Shown here: positions 55,849-64,000 of the stretch, one piece after another
Layout of the letters: the number at the start of each line of letters is the position of its first letter
How positions within the stretch are numbered: position 1 is the stretch's first letter
Origin: Russula earlei
Taxonomy: Eukaryota; Basidiomycota; Agaricomycetes; Russulales; Russulaceae
Length of the DNA: 64,000 nucleotides
Assembly: GCA_025769875.1 (NCBI GenBank)
Contig: JAGFNK010000184.1
Span: 1 to 64,000 of the forward strand
Direction of reading: 5' to 3'
Made by a program: the position numbers and the translations under genes
Notes under the pieces: model-generated
The model's input: the letters and a program-made list of their open reading frames with translations, nothing else
The model's database searches: none
What the model was told of the DNA's origin: nothing

Positions 55849-56327
55849 CATCGTGTTAGGCACTTTTTTATAATAAATAAATGAATATTCCCATTTAGGA
55901 AATTTTTTAACAATTTTTGTCACAGTCTTCATAACTGGTTGTGATCTGTGACCTGAGCCGTATCTCTTCTCTTCAGAGGGGGCTTGTGACGCGTGACTGA
56001 AGAGTTGGTCGTATTAGTACAGTACTGGTTCTCAGCTATGTGCTCCCCAAGTTTTGTATGAATCAGATCAGCCGTTATCAAGATATCGTATAAATACTCT
56101 GATGTACCAACAGTCAAGCCTTATGCTCAACTTACTCTTTTACAAGAAATAACTATCTTGTCAAGATCTCTAAAAATCAAGTCATTGCTCTAAGTGAAAG
56201 AGGCCCTTCTCATCTCTTACATCTACTCTTCCTGAGATAATATCAAAGGATTCGAAGTCTAGTGCTTGAACTATATCAAGCAACTCTTTCACTAAGAGTT
56301 GGTAATAAGATCTATCAGATCTTAACA

Positions 56328-57540
56328 GTACAGGTATGCAAGATGTGACTATGGGGCACCTGACCAAATGTTGCCAAACATGTGCAATGTAAATGGCTTT
56401 CTGTGGGTGGCAGCAACCTGTGCCACCATTCCAACACCCCTCTACCAGTTCTGCCAATGTGCAGTCTCTGTCATGGTAACTAGCCATGCCAGTTCACAAG
56501 TCTGAAGATGAGTTTGATAGTAGAGATGGGTTCGAAGAATGGGCTGGTTCCCATGGTAAAGAGTAAGTATCCCTGCAGCAGTCAAAGTGTTTTATGCTAA
56601 ACAGGTTATGGCCAATAGACCCTTCCTAGTACAACTTGGTCCATTGAGAAGCTAGGGTAAGTTTGTAATGGGATAGACTAGGGCTGGTTCCACTAGCTAT
56701 ATGCATTCAAGTCTGTCTTAGACCTTGAACATGCAGAGAGAAGAGGAAGGTAGGTCTTTAAGGAGGAGAGCTCTTCTCAGTAGAGTGAAGAGAGACTCTT
56801 AGGGGAGGAAGGGAGAGGGAGAGTAGATGGTAGATGGTGTGTGTGTGTGCAAAGAGTTGATGAAATGGAGAGGTGTGATGTGGTTTGAGGATTAGGAGTG
56901 AAGTGGGTTGCAGGCAAATATGTTGGACAAGAGTAGGTTGAATTCTACAAGAGACCAAGCTTAGGGCTTTGGTAGCAAAGTACTGAGCTTATATATACAG
57001 GAGAAGTGCAGCAATAGCTGCGCTTTGACTGTGCTACTAGTATAGTAGGAGTCATAATAAGTAGGAGTCATAGAAATGAGGCCATGAATGAGTCAGAATC
57101 AAGTAACTGTGCTGCACAGTTGAAACTAAGAAGTGAATATAAATGGAAAGAGAACCAAACAAAGGGAAAGTAACCACAATCTGGTGTTACCTGGATGGTA
57201 GGGATCACATGATACAGCAGAAAAGATCACAAGATGTAAGAGATCATGAGACCAGTAAGTAAAGGGATGTATGAAGGCAAGCAGTCCATAGCAAAAGGTA
57301 AGAAGTAATCATAAAAGGAAAATGGTGTAACAGTCTCTTATCCATCATAAGTCTGGTCTTAAGGAGAAATTGCCTATTGTACCCCTTTGCCACATCAATT
57401 CCCCATACCACAGTGCAGCACCCCAAAACCCCTTTGAGAGCTATCTTTGCGGTATGGCTGCTGCACAAAAGTGTGATCACCAGGCAGACTGTGAGACATG
57501 GAGTTCCACTGAGGTAAGTACCTGATTAGCTTCTACCACC
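56328..57540 (-). other. LTR-like promoter region, unclassified
   Basis: No ORF of note. The minus strand has TATATATAAGCTCAG (about 56995), a pyrimidine-rich stretch and GTTGGACAAG... patterns like a retrotransposon U3/R region, plus a (GT)n run at 56836. No second copy in the window, so this is tentative. Confidence 0.3.
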
Positions 57541-58318
57541 TATACAGCATGGGCATGCCCTCCCTGCCATCATTTCTGTTTCTGGGATACTATTGTACAG
57601 CACACTGACCTATCTTCCACTAGTCATTGTCCCTTCCTTCTTCTACTCCTTACCACCAACCCTTGATGCCCTCACCATCACCTTCACTGCTGCCCTACAG
57701 TATTCAGAATCATTGTTGCACATGGCAACTACACTGGGGCACACTTGGAACCATACACACCCCATGACACCTGTGCCATTATCCATCCACCCTCATCAAG
57801 CCCAACAGTCACAGCCACAATCCCACTGGCAGAGACAACAAATGGTATGACACCCTTTTGTGTGCTCTTGCTGAACTGGGTTTTCACATTAGCAAGGCAG
57901 ACCTGAGAGTGTGTGAAGGCCACCACCTCCTCATCCTCATGTGAGGATTCCTCACCATACATGTCAACAACTGTGCTCTCACAGGCAATTCATCCAAGTT
58001 GATTGCCAAATACAAAACCAAGCTCAACACCAAGTACATGCTCACCAACCTGGGGCCCATCCATTGGCTCATAGGCATCAAAGTGTCATGCAATTAATCC
58101 ATGCAAACCATATCCCTATCCCAGACAACATACATTGACAGCATCCTCTCATGTTTTGCACTTCAAGACATGAAGCCAATCAACACACCCATGGTCCCAG
58201 GAGTGGCATACTCCAGGGATGACTGCCTGCACAGCCTGGCCAAACTTGCTGAGATGAGGAAGACCTCATACAGAGAAGCAATTGGAAGTCTCATGTACAT
58301 CCATTGCTACCCAAACTA
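57541..58318 (+). pseudogene. Ty1/copia reverse transcriptase remnant (K3)
   Basis: Readable pieces: 'LTGNSSKLIAKYKTKLNTKY', 'NLGPIHWLIGIKVS', 'TISLSQTTYIDSILSCFAL', 'INTPMVPGVAYSRDDC', 'SYREAIGSLMYI'. These are the C-terminal half of copia RT and the connection. The active-site Val-Asp-Asp is replaced by Val-Asn-Asn at 57964-57972. Several stops and frame changes; no LTRs attached. It sits just left of the second duplicated block. Confidence 0.85.
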
Positions 58319-58478
58319 GTGTTTGAAAGTCTGGTCTATAGGACCAAAAAAAGACCAGCAACCCAACCAAACCAGACTGATGGGACTTTCGGTTGTGGTT
58401 GCCTAAGTCTTGGTGTTACCCGGTCGCCCGTCCATTGATACTTAAAATATTAATAGACCACTAAAAGACCGACTGCAA
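58319..58478. other. Short spacer with inverted-repeat content
   Basis: Contains GTCTGGTCTATAGGACC and AGACCAGCAACC/GGTTGTGGTTGCC-type complementary stretches that could fold; perhaps the end of a small foldback element abutting the duplication edge. Confidence 0.3.
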
Positions 58479-58740
58479 CAAATGTCGTCGGGATGTTGAG
58501 AGAATATCGCGACTATGCGCTGAACACTTCTCGGAAATCAGGGAACAAACCTCTTCTCTCGTTCATGCGTCAGGGATCGAGACGTCGGGAGGTCATCCTC
58601 CGGTCGTGTCCAAAGTTCCATAACCTATCGCAGCCGTTGTCAGACACGTGGACAAGGGGCTCGCATACTGGAACACGTCCTCCCTACACGTCCTCCCTAT
58701 CGCGCATGCGTAGCCTCGGGGAGGACGCTGGAGAAGTCCT

Positions 58741-59121
58741 CTAGCTCCCACCGTAGTTCCGGTTCTGACTCTGCATAGTGATGGAGGTGTTGCGTGACGA
58801 AAAGAAATGATATGGCGACTGCGGGCTGGACGACGGCGCGACTGGGGCGGCTGCGAACAAGCTGGGGACAGGTGCTTGGGAACTGGAGATGCTAGAGGTG
58901 GAGGCGATGACAGGCGGAGCGAGAGAGCGCGGTGGCGGTGGCGGATGCGATGTAGCAGAACTGAGGACGCATGGGTGAAGAGTGGAGGAGGAGATGGGAG
59001 GTCGGACGACAGGCGGGGTCAGTGATGCTGACGGATGGCGTGTGAATGATTTGCAAGTTTGCGCTACGTTCTGAGCGACATGTGGGCGCACCAGGACAAA
59101 AACGGGCCAAGTACGAACCAA
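58741..59121 (-). CDS. Ser/Pro-rich C-terminal exon of an unknown gene, copy 2
   Basis: Homologue of 42329-42817, ending 'SITMQSQNRNYGGS', stop. Ala-rich insert 'SLFAAAPVAP' replaces 'SLRTPVAP' through a frame-preserving indel. A further minus-strand frame (about 59840-59540) with 'DTLANRPQALDFASYIQALS' is open here but broken by a 1-bp deletion in copy 1. It may be an upstream exon of the same gene. Confidence 0.4.
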   Translation of the reverse strand: MVRTWPVFVLVRPHVAQNVAQTCKSFTRHPSASLTPPVVRPPISSSTLHPCVLSSATSHPPPPPRSLAPPVIASTSSISSSQAPVPSLFAAAPVAPSSSPQSPYHFFSSRNTSITMQSQNRNYGGS

Positions 59122-60708
59122 CTGACGCGTGGCCAGTGCACAGCCGGAAGAGACCTGGAGCGGTGACGGAGCTGATTCGCCTGATGGGGATGAGGAGGGG
59201 GGGGGGGGATTGGCGAGCTACGTGTGCCCGGTGGGATCATCTATCTATCAGAGCTGTGTCAACGAGCTTGCCATGCGGCGATGGCGGCCTCTTTGGCTGA
59301 TCTTTTTTTTGGGGATGCGATGATGTGATGAGGGGGGTTCCCGTTGGTTGGGAGGGAAAGAGTTTGTTCCCGCGGCGAGGTCGACAAAACATTTGATTCC
59401 GCGATCGAGGCTTCAAGGGAAGGGATTTACACCCGCTAAGACGACCTTTCACGTTAGGATTCCTGAGGAATGAGGATTCAGATCAGGTCCGAGGCCATGC
59501 ATGTGCGGAAGTTGGTGAAGGCCTAGATGGGTGACTGCCCGGGTTGATGGAGTATATTGTAAAACTTGAGGGAGCTGGAGGTTGAGGAGGGCTTGGCCGC
59601 GGTGGGAAATGGCGATGAGGGCGGCGTCGAGATCTGCATGGGATTCTCTGATTCCGTGATTCCCAGCAGCGATGATGACTGCGGGATGGCAGGTCGCTGT
59701 TCGATTTTGCAGCCTCGGGACCTAGGGCGAGGTCGTCCATGCTTTCGTGTCCCCTCGTCCCTGGCATGCGCGGTGGTCGAGAGGGCCTGGATGTATGAGG
59801 CAAAATCTAGAGCCTGAGGGCGGTTGGCCAGGGTGTCGACGCAGGGTGAGTTTGAGAGGTTGGCTGCGAAGGAAGAGAGGATTTCTAGTGGGTGTCAAGG
59901 TCGATCTGACATGATCTACTTTTCTCCTGATCCACATCACACACATGGACGGCGCAACGCTCATTCGGCCAGCATCAGATCTCATACATCATGTTGGTCC
60001 CCGAATGAGCTCAACTGAGAAACAGCTCTGTTGAGGTGGAGGTCCTCGGTCACCGAGGTGAGTATGGATGTTGTCCAGTGAAGTTGGTCGTACATGATTG
60101 TTGACACGACTCTCAGTGATGGCGGCGCAATGACTGCTCGGCCATTGTCGCGATGCATGCTCTACCTCTTAACCTGTCAAGGCCGGCCTGAGTTTGTCCA
60201 CGCTCACGGTGTATCGTGAAAACTTGTTCCATTTACACCCCTTCCCGAGCGTGCCAGAGGCTCACCAAACTTCGCGGAATGCAGGGCGTAATCATTCTTG
60301 GCATTGGAACCATCTCTGAACGGTTTGTCGTATTTGCTCAGATACGGCTCGGGCTCGGCTCACGAAGGCTTGTATGACCAACGATAGTGATTATCCGACA
60401 TTTATAAAAAGCATTGTGGATATTGTACCGGTCGGTATCACCCCGGTCTGGGCCTCGACCTCTTGTCATGGCACTCTAGAAGCCTAATCGATGTCCAATA
60501 TTCAATTTGGACCTCACGCGCATCATTGACTTGAAACTGTCCGGAGCGCGAATCCTCTTTTCGCGTTGGACAATCCCGTGTCCGCCTTCGTCGTACGCTA
60601 CACTTTCCTCTCGATTTCTCGCACGGTCCGCTGGTCGGATTCCGTTTGGGACTCTGATTTTTTGTCCTCTTTTCTTCGAGTCGTCCCTCCTGTCCACCAT
60701 ACTTCGCG

Positions 60709-62667
60709 ATGTCTTTCTCACCCATGTTTATTTCTGGTTCACCCTCAAAGCGCGGGTCCAATGGGAGTGACGGGTCCCAATCGTCCCTTTCCTGTCTCAA
60801 ACCCCTGGAGAAGTCGCCGGTGGTGAATTCGGAACAGCCATGTCCCAAGGGTTCCTCCACACGGCGTGTCAGCAGGCTGGCACGGCGTATTCACGGATGG
60901 TCCTGGCAAGCGGTCCGTCTACTCGCCCAAGCAGTGGAATCGTGTTGTTTATTCCTTTTATAGTTCCCAATAGGCATGGGCACAGGCGCAGTCTATGTCA
61001 CACTGTCGGGTCTAAAAGAACATCCAGGAGCTCTCACGACTGTCGAGGCCTTCTTTTTCTTTTTAAACCTCTCCATTTTCTTAATCAACTCCACGACACT
61101 CCTTCTCCAAGCAATATGTGCGACTCTTTTGTCTTATGTCCTAATTCTCCGTCTCTGTGTTAAACGTTACAGTGTATCCACGGCAGTCTAGGCGCTTAAT
61201 ATGCGATCCAGTCAAAGGCGTCTATGTTCCCTTCATCGTACGAGCCAATACCGCACTCAGTTCATTCCGGAGTCCAATTTCACACACCAGGTATTATCCT
61301 TTTCGACAATCGTGATCGGCTCCATCAATTATGGTGTAATTCCGGGCCATCTTTCTCCAGAAGTGATATACGTTTTCTTCTGGTAGATGACTCCCCGACA
61401 CATGTTGATCTCCCTTCTAACATGTACCCATCGTGACCAGGATCTACGTCTTCTTGTCCGTTTCCGTGTGCTTCCCGATGTTGATGATCTGGTACAACAA
61501 GCCCCACGACGGGGGTACCTTTACGCCCGCGTGGGTTCTCTTGGTACGCAGTCAAACTTGGGATTCGTAGACATGCCACACTGACTCGTTCACATAGATC
61601 TTCCCTATGGTGATGTCACGTCAGACTTGTTGCCAAGGGTCGACTGAATGAAATGTAGATGTTTGTCGGTGTGATTGCGGCGAACGTTCTGCGTGTCTTG
61701 GATCCCTCCGATTCTCGCGCAGTCGGCGTGCTCTTCGTGGGCTACTTCTTCCAAAGTGTCGGATTCTTCATGACCACGTTCTACATTTGCATATATATTC
61801 TTCGGTACACGTCCCATTTCGTGCGCCCTTTTCGATCATCCATGCTGACGAAGTATCTGCCGCTTTGCAGGATCATGACGGTGCGTCCCCATGAGTGCTG
61901 AAGGCGCGAATGAACGAGCCTAGCGTGCCCTGCTTATTCCACAGACCGGATTAATGGAGGATCATCAGGCAAATGGGGTATTTGACGCTTGCGGCCCACC
62001 TGGGTTTACAGCGCTCACGCTGCTCCTCCTCGGATCTTATTCTCGCGAAATGTCAGTTGTGACCCCTCCACCACATTCTCACTTACCGTCCGCGAGAGCT
62101 GATTTATTTTTTTTGGCCCTTTTGTCATCTTCCTCCCTTCAGCCTTTCGCAGCACGACCTCGTCACTCCTCTAGCTGGCGAGATCTGGTATTCCTCGAGC
62201 GTCCTGGTCGGACTCCTCCTCTTCGGACTGTCCATTTTCTTCTTCGTGTTCGGCATATTGCCGTATTTATCAACAGTCCGCATGGACCTCAGCGAGATCC
62301 TAGGATGTCAGTCCAGACCCTCCGCTCCTTCCTCTCTCACGTCGCTCATTGCACCTCATACGTCGAACAACCGTGGCTTACGGCTCACGCCCCCCCCCCT
62401 TTTTTTTTCTTTTTTTTTTCAGGTTGGGCCCTGACGTTTCCGAACGTGGGTTGGATCTCGTGTCTGCGCGTCCTCGGCGACGACCTTGGGATCCATTTCT
62501 TCTTCGTCCTGCACGCCATCATGGTTGTCGTGGTGTGCGTCCTGTGGGTGGTGTTGGTCGTGCTGACCGCGCTCGCGTTCTGGAGAGGGAAGATTTTATT
62601 AGCGACGGAGGCAGATGTTCTCAGGGACGAGGATCGTGTGCCGTTGGCAAAGAACGGGTCTGTTTAG
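60709..62667 (+). CDS. TDT-family (SLAC1/Mae1/Ssu1-like) membrane transporter, copy 2
   Basis: Same 11-exon structure, 433 residues: 60709-60912, 60964-61117, 61173-61237, 61291-61382, 61441-61543, 61598-61609, 61659-61804, 61871-61880, 61945-62051, 62143-62306, 62423-62667. Intact, with amino-acid changes such as 'VYVPFIVLSFSTIVIGSI', 'FDACGPPGFTALTLLLLG' and 'IFFFVFGILPYLSTV'. The donors of intron 1 (GTCCGT) and intron 4 (GTAGAT) are weaker than those in copy 1 (GTGAGC, GTACAC), so splicing efficiency could differ. The 3' end, 'WISCLRVLGDDLGIHFFFV', is nearly unchanged. Retention of all exons argues that both genes are, or were until recently, under selection. Confidence 0.82.
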
Positions 62668-62818
62668 GGTATGGCCCTTGCCTGTGTCCCACCTTTCCTT
62701 TCCTCCTCGTGGTGCCATCACTTGTTCCGAGACATTTTCTTCTACCAGTTGACACATGACAGTTTACACATATACCCACGCCTCGGCAGTCGACAAAATA
62801 AACCGCAGTGGTGGAATG

Positions 62819-64000
62819 CCACACACACCCCTCCTGATCGGAAAACATCGCAGCTGAACAGAATCTCTTGAAACATCAGGCCTGCATGATGTGTAGGGGG
62901 CACGCGGATCTTCCATTCCATGCAACTGTCCCTCCCGATGTTGGATGAACTCTATATTCCGTTGTTTCAAACACGACACACACACGCGTATGTCTACCGT
63001 GCATGTGCCACGACATCAGGACCCACTGTCTTGTAACCAACTGTGGCTCAGTTCGGTTAAAGCCTCCACATTCTCATGATGTCCTACTTGAGACATGGCG
63101 CAATGCACCATACCATACGCGCGGCAGCAGGCGGGTTCCGCGGACGCGGACAAACCTATGTCTCACGGGAGGCTAAATGGAAGTCGCGGGAGTGAGTGAA
63201 CATTAACTTAAAAGTGTTCAGGGCCCAACAAGGTAACGGGGATGGTCACGCGGGCAAACTGGGACGCGGGACGTATCTTTCCCGCTTCTCGGACCGCGGA
63301 CGGAAAGGCGGTGTCGGGGGTCGATCGATTCGTTCCCATCCCACGCTGACTTGGGGTTTTCCTTCCCGTGGGGCAGCGGCAGTTGGGGAGACGTCAGGCA
63401 AGGTTCGTCTTTTTTTTTTTTTCTTTCTTCCAGGCGGGTTTCTCCGGGTCTTGTGCTCGAGCGAGGCGACGCACGAGGCGTTATTTGGGAAATACCCTGC
63501 GTACCGGACGAGTTTCTGGAATATTCGGGGAAACGAGGCGTCAGATAACGCAGCGTCAGCAAAATCGTGGTTCATTCGTGGCATGGCACCCCGGATGCGA
63601 GCAAGCGGCAAGGGAGAAGAAGGCTGGGGGTTCATGCGCTATGCCGAGTAGTCGAGACGGGAGTAGCGAACACGCGGGAAAGGGGGTAGAGCCCTCATCA
63701 TGTCTTGCTAATCACCGAGGTACGGCAAAAAATCCGCAGAGCCGGGATTTGGCGATGGCCGCGATGAAGAAGGAAGATGAGCATAAGGATCATCGAGAAT
63801 AGCTGGTTGGGTATGATGGTGGTGGTGGGGCTCGACAATTTTTGTTTTCGCTTTTGTTTTTTCCTTTTCTGTGTATGACTCCATCTACGCGTATCAGAAA
63901 CACGACTATCAGTGGCGGGGTGGCTCGAACGAAGATTAGCCTCTCAAAACGGGAGATCACAGCAGAACACGCATGTAAGGTTCAAAGGGAAACGTCGTTC
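62819..64000. other. GC-rich region, gene model unresolved
   Basis: A polypyrimidine tract with TTCCAG (about 63408-63434) looks like an intron end. An open plus-strand frame ends at 63802 with 'NPQSRDLAMAAMKKEDEHKD', stop, possibly the C terminus of a small charged protein whose 5' exons I could not define. The remainder shows nothing recognisable. Confidence 0.3.

Larger units (their letters stand above)
53981..56022. mobile_element. TA-flanked DNA element (Tc1/mariner-like), 2.0 kb
   Basis: 2042 bp with at least 25-bp perfect terminal inverted repeats beginning CTGTACTAATACGACC. TA flanks both ends (53979-53980, 56023-56024). LTR-D copy 1 keeps the uninterrupted site (GGATACTACTGG), proving a single TA target. 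It contains a 180-codon frame without transposase motifs and a hairpin MITE, so it is non-autonomous or degenerate. Confidence 0.85.
53760..56327 (-). repeat. LTR-D, copy 2, split by a DNA element
   Basis: The outer parts (53760-53980 and 56023-56327) together match LTR-D copy 1 in reverse orientation (about 524 bp without the insert): TGTTAGGATTC...AGATCTTAACA on the plus strand. No 5-bp duplication was found (ACAAA versus GTACA). Confidence 0.8.
58479..62818. repeat. Segmental duplication, copy 2
   Basis: 4.34 kb, same orientation as 42039-46444. The left edge is CAAATGTCGTCGGG, the right edge GGTGGAATG. Coding exons and intron positions are all retained. Confidence 0.92.

Noticed and set aside
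56820..56850. GT-dinucleotide run as a CRISPR-like or regulatory repeat
   Set aside because: It is a short simple repeat with no spacer structure, and this is a fungal sequence.

Overview
The window is nuclear DNA of a filamentous basidiomycete, probably an Agaricomycete. The evidence is short (about 50-120 nt) GT-AG introns in nearly every gene, a Plavaka-type transposase, a DUF6532-type gene, a TPR/CHAT protein, Ty3/gypsy and Ty1/copia retrotransposons, and cytochrome P450 and TDT-family genes. No bacterial-type features (operons, Shine-Dalgarno sites, CRISPR) are present.

Layout. (1) 1-40.7 kb is a nest of transposons, CpG-poor by eye: a minus-strand gypsy element (G1, 1-3.1 kb); LTR fragments and an interrupted SANT/Myb-like gene (3.2-5.2 kb); a P450 relic (5.6-6.1 kb); and a long gypsy element (G2, 8.5-25.4 kb). 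G2 was hit by a 3.6 kb inverted-repeat element (9.5-13.1 kb), a solo LTR (15.7-16.6 kb) and a 7 kb Plavaka DNA transposon carrying a transposase and a DUF6532 gene (17.2-24.2 kb). A second gypsy element (G3, from 25.4 kb) truncates G2, and G3 is itself split by a copia element with both LTRs (K1, 26.8-30.9 kb) and by further solo LTRs. A minus-strand copia element (K2, 34.9-37.4 kb), more LTRs and a 1.1 kb TA-flanked element close the block. (2) 40.7-52.8 kb is a gene island: a 4.4 kb block with an intact 11-exon TDT/SLAC1-family transporter, a METTL21/Rkm5-type protein methyltransferase, and a TPR-like/CHAT protein. (3) 52.8-58.4 kb is again transposon DNA: two long-hairpin MITEs, an LTR split by a TA-flanked DNA element, and a dead copia RT. 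(4) 58.5-62.8 kb is a second, diverged copy of the 42.0-46.4 kb block with a second intact TDT gene; 62.8-64 kb is unresolved.

Insertion order can be read from target-site duplications (TSDs). Solo LTRs at 6118, 11560, 15665, 21678, 31287, 32660 and 38054 have perfect 5-bp TSDs, and the one at 7237 has a near-perfect one. The two K1 LTRs differ at seven sites, every one a CpG-to-TpG/CpA transition. Premature stops in G2, K1 and K2 are mostly TGA where Arg is expected, and two copia/gypsy RT catalytic Asp sites are changed at CpG-spanning codon junctions. All of this points to decay at methylated CpG. The host genes do not form one pathway. The clearest functional units are the autonomous-looking Plavaka element and the duplicated transporter pair.
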